Shown: one piece after another, positions 8,001-12,536 of the stretch
Layout of the letters: every line of letters begins with the position of its first letter
Numbering within the stretch: the stretch's first letter is position 1
Assembly (NCBI GenBank): GCA_002779065.1
Contig: PEXL01000003.1
Span: 814-13,440 of the forward strand
Direction: 5' to 3'
DNA length: 12,627 nucleotides
From: Candidatus Diapherotrites archaeon CG08_land_8_20_14_0_20_34_12
GTDB lineage: Archaea > Iainarchaeota > Iainarchaeia > Iainarchaeales > 0-14-0-20-34-12
Translations under genes and position numbers: made by a program
Notes under the pieces: model-generated
What the model was told of the DNA's origin: nothing
The model's input: the letters and a program-made list of their open reading frames with translations, nothing else
The model's database searches: none

Positions 8001-10716
8001 TCTTGTCAATTACTTTATCGCCAGAAGCCAATTTCAAACTGATATAAGTAGAATCTGCTTTTTCCGGGGTAAAGAATGCGGTTATTTTTTTGCCTTCTTT
8101 CTGGCTTACAAGAGAATCAAAACTTAATTCATATTCCTTGTTTGAGCCAGCGGGCATATTTACAAAGCCGCCATCAACCCAGCTGTTAAAAGCAAGGGAA
8201 GGCTGCTTTGCATTAGTGCTTAAAATTCCCTTTGCTGTTCCTTCCTGGTTTGAATAAATAGTAAATTCAACTGCATACGGCCTGTTTACTGTGGGGCTGA
8301 ATTCCTGTTCAGCAAATCTATTTTCTAATTCATCATAGAAAGCATAAGTAACGCAAAATGCTTGCTCGCATACAAATTCTTCCTTATCAAATACCTTTAC
8401 TGCTTGAATAAATGTTTTAGCATACAAAGGATTTCTTTTTTCATTTGATTTTGCTTTATCAAGGATATCATCATGTGGCGTCCTGTAATATTCATTCTTT
8501 ACATTTGTCCAAGCGCGATAATGAACTTCAAATTCATCTTCCTGCAATGTTTGCATTGCTTTTACTTTTACTTTAATTATTTCAACATCCGCTCTTTGAT
8601 TAAAAACAAGGTCTAACCATTTGTTTGCTTTTCCATTTGTCCCGGTATTCTTGCGGTCAATTCCCTCGCTTCCCGGCTCTGGCTTGGCAGAATATGTCCT
8701 TCCTACTGTAAATTTATTGGCCGTGCTGTCAAATCCATAAATAGCAACAGCCTGTGAATCCACAAATTTAATATCATCCTTTCCAACCCTGATATGCACC
8801 CCTACTTCAGTTAAATTAGGCATGCTTGTTAATTGGAATTTCAACCAGTAGAATTTTTCCTTGGTAATTCCTGCTACTTCGTTTCCTTTCTCATCAATTA
8901 TCCCTAAATATTCTATCTTGGGTGTTAATTCACCAGAATCCTTGTAAACCTTTACTTCGATTTCCTTTCCTTTTTGGTCTTTGAAATCAAGCTGTTCCTC
9001 ATATGTTGAACCATCATTAAATGTTAATTGTAAAATGCCTGATTCATTATCCTCAGGATCAAATGTAATTTTTCCATCCTTAACATTTCCATCAAATAAT
9101 ATATCACCTGCTATTGAAAGTATTGTTGCATGCCCTTCAACTGCTTTGCCTTTCTCATCCTTTAAATTTAAAATAATTAAATCAGCTTTTGGTGCAAGGT
9201 AAACAGTTACCTCATTCTTTACTGATTTTTGTATGAGTACTGTTTCCTGCCCTTCATCAAATTCCTTGCTCGCTTTTACTAAAAGTGTTTTTGAGACTGG
9301 TGCAATAATTGTTGCCTGCCCTGCTAAATCTGTTTTCCTATTTGCATAACCTAATGGCAAGGTTTGATTATCAAGCATTTCATAAATTTCAACATCAGCA
9401 TTGTTTACTGGTTTCTCTGTCAAATCCAAAACCTTAATTAATAAAGTAGCGGAATTATCTGCGCTTGTTGGCTCTAGCTTTAATGAAGTGCTTTTTGTAT
9501 CTGCAGCACTTATTTTCTTGCGGGCAGGCAAGAATCCATCTTTATAACCAGTAACATAATATGATTTGTTAGGATCTAATCCCTGGAATTTTACATAGCC
9601 AGACATCCCTGTAACATTGCTGTCAATAAATTCTGCATTCTCATTATATAGCGAAGCGATTCCCCCGGGTATTGGAAATTCCATCTGGTTCAATAAATAA
9701 ACATTTAATTCTTCCCCGCCTTTTTTCAGAAATACTGTAAAGGTAGTTTCTTCATTCACAATTGTTGTTGCTGCCCCTTCTTCATTCAAATATCCTTCCT
9801 TTGAAATAATCCATTTTATGCTCGTCCCTGTCTCAACCTTGCCGGTAAATTGCCCGTCTGTTTCTGTTACGTCACTTATTACTGCATTTGTTTTTGAATT
9901 TAATATTTTTATTTTAACATCCTTTACCGGATTTGATGTTTCCTTATCCAAAACATTAATCAGTAAACTGGCTTTTCCTGCAAAGGATATTTTTTTAGGG
10001 GCTAAAGTAATTTGTTTTGTTTCCCCTTCTTTAAATGAATAAATATCTTCAAATGTTTCATAACCGTCTGCATTTATTACCAATTTCAAATCCTCATCTG
10101 CCGGAACTCCGCTTGCAATAAATGTCCCGTCTTCCTGCAAAATTCCAGGATATTCTGTGCCATTATCTCCAATTAATTTCACTACAGCACTTGTTATCTG
10201 GTCTGAAGTGTCAATATTTGCAAGTTTTATTTTAGCCTCAATCAGATTTCTTTCTTTGTCTAAAATAATTTCAACATCCCCGGATGCACTTGTTACTGTT
10301 AAATCTGCAGATCCAATATCGTATCCCTGTTTAGTTGCTGAAAATGTCAAGTCAGTGCCAATAGGAATATTTCCCAAATTCAGATTAAAAATAGAATTTG
10401 CTGTCGTTTCTTTTATTAAATTCTGTTTTGAATCAGTTACCGCAAGATGAACCTCATTTACCCCATTGCCTGCGTCATCCTTTATTGAAATATTTACTGA
10501 TAAATTCACGCCTGCGGTTGCGGTGAATAAAACAAACAAAACAGCAATAAGCAGGACAATAATTCCAATTGTTACCGGAAATGAAGGAATTCCTCTTCCT
10601 TCCAAAAAATTGCTGTATGCCCCCACCGGAATTCCTTTACTGTCTAAAAATTCAAGAAGGTTATACCATTTTTCTTCCAAAGAAGCGTATATTCCGGCTA
10701 GTTTCTCCCCAATCAT
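2059..10716 (-). CDS. Giant membrane-anchored multidomain surface protein (2,885 aa)
   Basis: No named family covers the whole protein. Residues 1-45 are a short, probably cytoplasmic head and 46-69 one membrane helix, so the remaining ~2,800 residues should be outside the cell. About six beta domains of 80-90 residues (71-592) resemble carboxypeptidase-regulatory-like/CNA-B Ig-type folds, with recurring patterns such as G-x-a-t-l-l-I-x-V-l-D and x-K-x-G-Y/F. More beta-rich domains follow (600-1120). Two Cys-paired domains (1128-1235, 1403-1513) flank a Tyr/Asn/Met-rich linker (1293-1350). A Cys-rich region (1530-2035), a Gly/Trp-rich hydrophobic segment (2091-2133), an Ala-rich helical region (2134-2597), a second hydrophobic segment (2598-2625), two calcium loops (2651-2659, 2791-2799) and a lysozyme-like end (about 2740-2883) complete it. 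By count there are 27 Cys, none in residues 1-782. There is no C-terminal sorting signal. The ATG at 10716 fits a TATA box 24-25 bases upstream. Likely roles are adhesion, surface structure or contact with other cells. Confidence 0.92.
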   Translation of the reverse strand: MIGEKLAGIYASLEEKWYNLLEFLDSKGIPVGAYSNFLEGRGIPSFPVTIGIIVLLIAVLFVLFTATAGVNLSVNISIKDDAGNGVNEVHLAVTDSKQNLIKETTANSIFNLNLGNIPIGTDLTFSATKQGYDIGSADLTVTSASGDVEIILDKERNLIEAKIKLANIDTSDQITSAVVKLIGDNGTEYPGILQEDGTFIASGVPADEDLKLVINADGYETFEDIYSFKEGETKQITLAPKKISFAGKASLLINVLDKETSNPVKDVKIKILNSKTNAVISDVTETDGQFTGKVETGTSIKWIISKEGYLNEEGAATTIVNEETTFTVFLKKGGEELNVYLLNQMEFPIPGGIASLYNENAEFIDSNVTGMSGYVKFQGLDPNKSYYVTGYKDGFLPARKKISAADTKSTSLKLEPTSADNSATLLIKVLDLTEKPVNNADVEIYEMLDNQTLPLGYANRKTDLAGQATIIAPVSKTLLVKASKEFDEGQETVLIQKSVKNEVTVYLAPKADLIILNLKDEKGKAVEGHATILSIAGDILFDGNVKDGKITFDPEDNESGILQLTFNDGSTYEEQLDFKDQKGKEIEVKVYKDSGELTPKIEYLGIIDEKGNEVAGITKEKFYWLKFQLTSMPNLTEVGVHIRVGKDDIKFVDSQAVAIYGFDSTANKFTVGRTYSAKPEPGSEGIDRKNTGTNGKANKWLDLVFNQRADVEIIKVKVKAMQTLQEDEFEVHYRAWTNVKNEYYRTPHDDILDKAKSNEKRNPLYAKTFIQAVKVFDKEEFVCEQAFCVTYAFYDELENRFAEQEFSPTVNRPYAVEFTIYSNQEGTAKGILSTNAKQPSLAFNSWVDGGFVNMPAGSNKEYELSFDSLVSQKEGKKITAFFTPEKADSTYISLKLASGDKVIDKKLLLNITEEGILNIKTKPDAIALGKPFWIIVSDANTGKLMENLTVAISDDKGKTVNTIIGNGTKDKGSNGEYAAGSGLQAGLYKVEINHPKYKKAVKDILVSRDDLLYVQPEIKVNLPYAVMVKAEKLQVENKSIFNITNITYELKTDSEFDENLGVKMAPMAAIDAEKKGMFDLSVTYKGDKESRIHSEAELIIRGMVNGFFPVQATTKLIVTYNKELEEDCLEIEQKQVTFSLVGTAGTQGKEKVKLTNKCKEALNLKADIEGLKDSAQLDIGAPAFTLNAGEEKEIELTAINKIDRLYSQALQQTYKVYFKAAQLTRSIPLIVILRHPLYLLITNNNIVMWLNEKENKWEANAQLYMRNVGEKPIKYIRFATLNKPQAVFVDVSNYVQNYMANPNPWETGDQAQTYYNSMNQMYNTGMPAGSNYGYLNPQYTQNMTLLPGQELSPPATITAKASSIKDLKKGPLNAKVMILGNIEGRDYPLKVVDIWLYFTGTECLRVTEKEALNFESEESKEGVMTKELEIYNACAEEVTALTPETTNLGANKLSLSLPSKIIMAGQKVSAQLVLEKGGDYSTGESPLQTKIKGLLARSQQFTYSAPLNITVVLGKKFAAKGKSTLAENLPICNKEGKTMAVKYPLINEKDCAEGYCDAKAMSAFLLKRADSKVNLVKKRIKDGQNDARNFNCAKTDFCTFTELGISSSFFNVFLQNDAVTEDLLQAVMEKESYLNLKGFVMRTRDITAEDLSSAFETRTVLVSSNMMGCGKYKVTITGGAQRIGNKLTEDDLAVIIRVEKDAVTDECLPRVYNTLNFLPKDLGLDPENSYNTWLGTVSLTEQGLAQENKQDMKNIALEFSRNLFNSEKRFGEFNSNKVRVTLGNTEGTLMKIAIDPGYSPDSADKREIVVTVNKDYLNVADPEKKKQILAEIAAAIKTIVSQKFTGCISEQGDYLLVKNLPKGIESLVIRPKEQKLGLLFKQESCVDFNVVGIIKDTELELHSNWGSLDNKSGLKEAYFKDNKGKKLREYTDVGSGDVIKLSDKGEKGEFYHIIKFCVLSTDEKVNLATGTQITIKARSTTIAKMESNEAIIKIEDCGIDPVTLMKRLREEYKKMGKGQKKEFYIPQVAWNCNSADSVPISKLATYVSMETDASGTPLPPVLAAGATIPNVPYMQQKEQEKFNTSLAKYTMHCAWASGLCNAAIGWWRGGPIFGAITGVLGDCIAPAAITYYGHDNATVRDSAEKIVDLFKPIPDPSQALGGPGISPESQLQLMTAGSMTEDQYRTLLGSSIAGAATATLVQEIYRYNSFLSTKNYSNVADNIFKKAQKSFNKELFDGKAPKSVLAEFEKIYRQKIKDAVKTAANSWYSKPARLTQESIAQIINGATGGIDKTAFDVMSTEIVNASKVAGKFDLAALKTLSPKLGIAVEDLLKGIHAPADVVGNIVTNAMEKPTLESIAKGATQKTLANPGRLKDIQDALVAGDNARAATLYDDFLREAAESEADLLAEKMLQQLESRAGAKIVGVERANLVAAFKAEATPLLIAEGKVAAADTADKALKDLLSAVLKVKEGVKIDIKKLKIDSLVIDATSAAGSKVTAKFPRTAMGAAITKGGAGMATLFDDAMLARLGDLMVEVTDAEGKVVKMKLSELGDASKRAEDAVKKALTEGGEASKAITGTEGKWWKKIKPKNFLKMLAKPGFWLDMGLGLGCGLASNLAGYYLGFKPTYQDMTQEQYQGMPVVHTDQSPAVDIDGDGKIDPKTDIGASCSDPDIRKGTSVVATVAIDQKGQPHICLKRADKKPDTVSEIIAGDCTGAYKDVKPYFGGLNVPSTDPAFDPYKQHEAELILSVSNAKKYNATTEMNEALLSSVAIAASGFGTFKGTVATAPNVDTDADGKVDYIAGCGASSLPFRKVEKNNAQLDFDCAAYELTRLSVLKTGNIDDAALTEYYNGMLPAYKHSLIPDATAFVSAVKSNYNRMKAYQIK
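2062..2499 (-). other. C-terminal lysozyme-like (SLT-type) domain, probably catalytically dead
   Basis: Residues about 2740-2883 of the giant protein follow the layout of soluble lytic transglycosylase domains. An opening helix (AELILSVSNAKKYNATTEM) leads to ALLSSVAIAASGFG, which lines up with the family's AI..QESGF motif. After an inserted calcium-type loop comes GCGASSLP in the place of GLMQxxP. The end (AALTEYYNGMLPAYKH followed by DATAFVSAVKSNYNRM) resembles the closing A-x-YN-x-G and ETr-YV-x-V helices. At the catalytic Glu position the residue is Ala2774, so hydrolysis is unlikely and glycan binding or a structural role fits better. The match is by eye only; an unrelated helical domain is possible. 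Confidence 0.4.
2320..2346 (-). other. EF-hand/dockerin-like calcium loop 2 in the giant protein
   Basis: Residues 2791-2799 read DTDADGKVD, the D-x-D-x-D-G-x-x-D pattern of dockerin and EF-hand calcium loops (Asp2791, 2793, 2795, 2799 and Gly2796). It is followed five residues later by Cys2804 and sits inside the lysozyme-like domain. Confidence 0.65.
2740..2766 (-). other. EF-hand/dockerin-like calcium loop 1 in the giant protein
   Basis: Residues 2651-2659 read DIDGDGKID, again D-x-D-x-D-G-x-x-D (Asp2651, 2653, 2655, 2659 and Gly2656). It follows the second hydrophobic segment by about 25 residues and is followed by Cys2668. Such loops bind calcium in extracellular proteins and usually stabilise the local fold. 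Confidence 0.65.
2842..2925 (-). other. Second Gly-rich hydrophobic segment of the giant protein
   Basis: Residues 2598-2625 contain GFWLDMGLGLGCGLASNLAG followed by YYLGF. The segment is preceded by a basic, Trp- and Lys-rich stretch (KWWKKIKPK, 2582-2590). It could cross or dip into a membrane. If it does, the C-terminal 260 residues would be on the other side of a membrane, or the segment may act on a partner membrane. The asparagine, glycines and one Cys make a standard membrane helix uncertain. Confidence 0.45.
4318..4446 (-). other. First Gly/Trp-rich hydrophobic segment of the giant protein
   Basis: Residues 2091-2133 include WASGLCNAAIGWWRGG and PIFGAITGVLGDCIAPAAIT with Cys2093, Cys2100 and Cys2123. 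The composition suggests a hydrophobic hairpin around W2106-W2107-R2108-G-G. It starts the Cys-free, Ala-rich helical region that ends at the second hydrophobic segment about 465 residues later. Confidence 0.45.
6178..6510 (-). repeat. Cys-paired beta domain, copy 2 (giant protein)
   Basis: Residues 1403-1513 start CLRVTEKEALNF and continue to LEIYNAC (Cys1434), then an L-x-L/P-x-x-I-x-x-x-G-x-K-x-x-x-x-L-x-L pattern. The Cys spacing of 31 nearly equals that of copy 1, suggesting an internal duplication with a disulfide joining the first strand to the middle of the beta sandwich. Confidence 0.55.
6667..6840 (-). other. Low-complexity Tyr/Asn/Met-rich linker in the giant protein
   Basis: Residues 1293-1350 are strongly enriched in Asn, Tyr, Gln, Met, Pro and Gly (for example YYNSMNQMYNTGMPAGS) and lack charge. 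It lies between the two Cys-paired domains. It is probably a flexible linker or an exposed loop; no known domain was recognised. Confidence 0.6.
7012..7335 (-). repeat. Cys-paired beta domain, copy 1 (giant protein)
   Basis: Residues 1128-1235 start CLEIEQKQVTFSL and continue to VKLTNKC (Cys1158), with FTLNAGEEKEIELTA further on. The layout (C-L-x-I/V, then a strand ending N-x-C about 30 residues later, then a Gly-Glu/Gln-Lys turn and a beta strand) recurs at 1403-1513. The fold is likely Ig-like with one disulfide; the assignment comes from the pattern only. Confidence 0.55.
8941..10506 (-). repeat. Array of about six carboxypeptidase-regulatory/Ig-like beta domains
   Basis: Residues 71-592 divide into units of roughly 80-90 residues at about 71-153, 158-242, 247-332, 336-416, 423-508 and 512-592. 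They share strand patterns such as LLINVLDKETSNPVKDVKI and LLIKVLDLTEKPVNNADVEI, a turn with D-G/G-x-x-x-F or similar, and a K-x-G-Y/F motif near the end (KQGYD, ADGYE, KEGYL, KDGFL). This is typical of extracellular stalk domains in archaeal and bacterial surface proteins. The repeats are diverged in sequence, and the whole stretch has no Cys. Confidence 0.7.
10510..10716 (-). other. N-terminal head and membrane anchor of the giant protein
   Basis: Residues 1-45 are soluble and include the pair of motifs KGIPV (27-31) and RGIPSFPV (41-48). Residues 46-69 form one strongly hydrophobic helix with no signal-peptidase site after it. This predicts an uncleaved N-in/C-out signal anchor, placing the large domain array outside the cell. 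Confidence 0.75.
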
Positions 10717-10736
10717 CCAAATCCCTATAATATATT

Positions 10737-10744
10737 TTTATATA
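10737..10744 (-). promoter_or_regulatory. TATA box of the giant gene (leaderless mRNA predicted)
   Basis: TATATAAA on the minus strand is centred 24-25 bases upstream of the ATG at 10716, so transcription should start at or within a few bases of the start codon. No Shine-Dalgarno sequence is present between the box and the ATG. This supports both the start codon and an independent promoter for the giant gene. Confidence 0.65.
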
Positions 10745-10774
10745 GTAGAATTTTCTTAAATATATAACTTTGCT

Positions 10775-10839
10775 CACAGTGTGTTGAATTTTTTAAGCTA
10801 ATATGCTGCAATATTTCTTCCATATTGCAACACACCGTG
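10775..10839 (-). promoter_or_regulatory. Nested inverted repeat upstream of the giant gene (operator or structured RNA)
   Basis: The outer arms are CACGGTGTGTTG (10839-10828) and CAACACACTGTG (10786-10775), read on the minus strand. They pair over 12 positions as RNA, one of them a G-U wobble; read from the plus strand that position is an A-C mismatch. The inner arms, TGCAATAT (10829-10822) and ATATTGCA (10814-10807), are a perfect 8-base repeat with a 7-base loop. The element lies about 30 bases upstream of the giant gene's TATA box. It may be a regulator binding site, an attenuator-like or small-RNA structure, or part of the terminator of the upstream operon. Confidence 0.5.
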
Positions 10840-10864
10840 TTAATTAACTTTTTACCAGAAAGGC

Positions 10865-10887
10865 TTTATATATTATTCTTTTATATA
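10865..10887 (-). promoter_or_regulatory. Two further TATATAAA boxes upstream of the nested repeat
   Basis: TATATAAA occurs on the minus strand at 10880-10887 and 10865-10872, identical to the box of the giant gene. Start sites 25-27 bases downstream would fall near 10857 and 10842. The second is just before the outer arm of the inverted repeat. These could drive a long-leader transcript of the giant gene or a small RNA, or they may be chance matches in AT-rich DNA. Confidence 0.35.
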
Positions 10888-10917
10888 TTGCAGCCAGTTC
10901 CTTGTTGCCCTAATGCG

Positions 10918-11256
10918 TTATTGGATTATAATGCTTAGTTCCTTCTCCGATTTTGGAACTAGCCTTATTTTCTCACCTTGTTCAAATCCATAATATTCTG
11001 AAAGATCTGATGGCAAGGTAATTGCTAGGCTTCCCCCACTTGATATTATCTGTCTGGTGAAACCAAAGTTCTTCCTTGCTTTTTCCAAAGTTTTATCAAC
11101 AATATCCCCGGTAGCAAATTTTTCCTCACATTTAATACATTCATATATTGGATTTTCTTTAAGAGTAATTATCCCTTTAAACAAGTTAATGCTGCTTTTT
11201 GATAAAACTGCCTTGCCTCCGCAAAGGGGGCATTTTATCCCTGTTTTGATAACCAT
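10918..11256 (-). CDS. Zinc-ribbon/AbrB-family DNA-binding regulator
   Basis: A 112-residue two-domain protein. Residues 9-43 carry a four-Cys zinc ribbon, CPLC (9-12) and CIKC (40-43), resembling the YgiT/MqsA-type N-terminal zinc finger (CPxCGG ... YECxxC). A short helix (51-64) links it to a SpoVT/AbrB swapped-hairpin domain at about 67-112 (RQIISSGGSLAITLPSDL, then EYYGFEQGEKIRLVPK). AbrB domains bind DNA as dimers and often act as antitoxins or transition regulators. No toxin gene adjoins it. The ATG at 11256 is set by a strong AAGGAGGT six bases upstream. It lies 34 bases after the archaeosortase stop, so it is probably the last gene of that operon, and next to the giant gene's control region, making it a candidate regulator of that gene. 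A stand-alone role or autoregulation is equally possible. Confidence 0.85.
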   Translation of the reverse strand: MVIKTGIKCPLCGGKAVLSKSSINLFKGIITLKENPIYECIKCEEKFATGDIVDKTLEKARKNFGFTRQIISSGGSLAITLPSDLSEYYGFEQGEKIRLVPKSEKELSIIIQ

Positions 11257-11262
11257 AATTCA

Positions 11263-11270
11263 ACCTCCTT
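11263..11270 (-). promoter_or_regulatory. Shine-Dalgarno sequence of the AbrB-type gene
   Basis: AAGGAGGT on the minus strand with a 6-base spacer to the ATG at 11256. Its strength contrasts with the absence of such a site before the giant gene and the ATPase, and it fits an internal operon gene. Confidence 0.8.
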
Positions 11271-11290
11271 TTTGTTCGATTCCCACAACG

Positions 11291-11941
11291 TTATTTTCTT
11301 GTCGCAATCCAGAACCAAGCCGCATAAATTCCCACAATTACAATAAATAATGTAACGCGGAAGAACACATTGTGCACAAATTCAATTGTTTGGATGTCTG
11401 AATCCAGTATAAAAGTAATTGTCAAAAGAATTCTTGTAATATTAAATATTTGTGCCAATGCAATTCCAAGTAACGCGCCAATAATTCTTTTTCTCCAAGC
11501 AATGCCGTGTGAAGCCAGGATTGCAGCCAACAAAACTGTTGCTTCCATCAAGCCAGTGCATAAATAGGAAATTTGTATCTTTATGCCATTAATTAATTCA
11601 ATCACAGGCAATTCATTTAACAGAAGAACAGAGCCATCTAATCCCTGCGCTTTCAATATTGCAAGAATTAGGTTAGCAATGAAAATTTCAATTTGTAAAA
11701 TTAAATTAGGAATAACATTTATTAAAAAACTAAATAATCCAAACAGGATCAAAAATCCTACTAAGAAGATTGTCCCTTTTATTGTTTCTCTTCTGTAATT
11801 CTCTTTTTTAATTATTTTTTTTAATTTTGAATCAAGCTTTTCTTCAATCTCCTTTACTGTAATAAATTTTTTCTGTTTTTTGTCCAGCATTTTGGGTTTT
11901 GATTTTTTATTTGCTTTTTGCTTAACTTTTTTGTTTTTCAT
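11291..11941 (-). CDS. Archaeosortase/exosortase-family membrane transpeptidase
   Basis: A 216-residue integral membrane protein of the exosortase/archaeosortase superfamily, which cleaves C-terminal sorting signals of secreted proteins and transfers them to a new anchor. A Lys-rich cytoplasmic tail (1-55) is followed by hydrophobic helices at about 56-76, 79-97, 128-147, 152-175 and 195-213. The family's catalytic residues are visible: Cys128 in YLCTG, Arg170 in FNITR, and His190 in EFVHNVFFR, with Arg195 as another candidate. Subtype (ArtA to ArtE or other) could not be assigned. The ATG at 11941 lies 20 bases inside the preceding gene and has GAGGG nine bases upstream, so translation is probably coupled. 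The overlapping gene encodes a secreted protein with a C-terminal helix and basic tail, the expected shape of a substrate. The start could also be Met18, which would shorten the tail. Confidence 0.88.
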   Translation of the reverse strand: MKNKKVKQKANKKSKPKMLDKKQKKFITVKEIEEKLDSKLKKIIKKENYRRETIKGTIFLVGFLILFGLFSFLINVIPNLILQIEIFIANLILAILKAQGLDGSVLLLNELPVIELINGIKIQISYLCTGLMEATVLLAAILASHGIAWRKRIIGALLGIALAQIFNITRILLTITFILDSDIQTIEFVHNVFFRVTLFIVIVGIYAAWFWIATRK

Positions 11942-12536
11942 TTTTCAATTCCCTCACGAAAATTATTGCAATAATCAATGTTGCAATTAATAAAATAGGC
12001 AAGATAATTGGATTTTTTAAAACATCCCTGCTGAAATCAAATTTATTGCCTTTCGGTTCAGCCATTTCTGATTCAAGTTTTTTTTCCATTTTTAATGCAG
12101 TTAAATCAACCGAAAGTTTTTCCTTTCCTGTTTTATCCTTTATGGAAAGTTTATCTGATGTTTCCGAATAAGGCAAAACAATTGAAAATTCAGTAATCTC
12201 TTCTTTATTTATGATATCCGCTTCATCTGGGAAATAAATCTGGTTTCCTTGTTCATCAAACATGTTAATGTCAGGATCTGGTTCAGAATAAACAATATTT
12301 GGCACATTGAAAAAATATTTTGGCCCATCACCATTAGCAAATTCAGCATAATAATCTGCAGATTCCAAAACATAATCTGGAGAGTCACCATCAACAACAT
12401 TAATTCCAAGCAATTCAAATGAATCACTTTTTAGTGTGTATTTCATAGTTAACACATAGCTTTTCTCTGTCTGCGTTTGCGCAGCTACAGAGGACAAAAG
12501 CAAGAGCAATGCTATCAGAAATATTTTCTCTTTCAT
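11922..12536 (-). CDS. Secreted protein with C-terminal membrane anchor; candidate archaeosortase substrate or partner
   Basis: A 204-residue protein of no recognised family. Residues 1-19 form a cleavable-type signal peptide (MKEKIFLIALLLLLSSVAA, predicted cut after VAA). The ectodomain (20-170) is acidic and beta-rich, with the pattern IVLPYSETSDKLSI then TGKEKLSVDL (119-145), suggesting an Ig-like fold. A hydrophobic helix (176-194) starting at NPIILP and a basic tail (RELKNEKQKS) end the protein. This tripartite end has the topology of archaeosortase sorting signals, but no PGF, PEF or VPxxxP motif is present, so substrate status is an inference from gene overlap. The open frame extends upstream to a GTG at 12548, but that codon lies inside the Shine-Dalgarno sequence, so the ATG at 12536 is preferred. 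Confidence 0.82.
   Translation of the reverse strand: MKEKIFLIALLLLLSSVAAQTQTEKSYVLTMKYTLKSDSFELLGINVVDGDSPDYVLESADYYAEFANGDGPKYFFNVPNIVYSEPDPDINMFDEQGNQIYFPDEADIINKEEITEFSIVLPYSETSDKLSIKDKTGKEKLSVDLTALKMEKKLESEMAEPKGNKFDFSRDVLKNPIILPILLIATLIIAIIFVRELKNEKQKS
11951..11955 (-). promoter_or_regulatory. Shine-Dalgarno sequence of the archaeosortase gene
   Basis: GAGGG on the minus strand, nine bases upstream of the ATG at 11941 and within the 3' end of the preceding gene. It supports re-initiation at the overlap. Confidence 0.6.

Noticed and set aside
12209..12427. A 72-codon minus-strand frame inside the 204-residue gene
   Set aside because: It is an out-of-frame shadow with a Met/Leu/Ile-rich product and no start signal; the overlapping frame has a signal peptide and coupled downstream gene.
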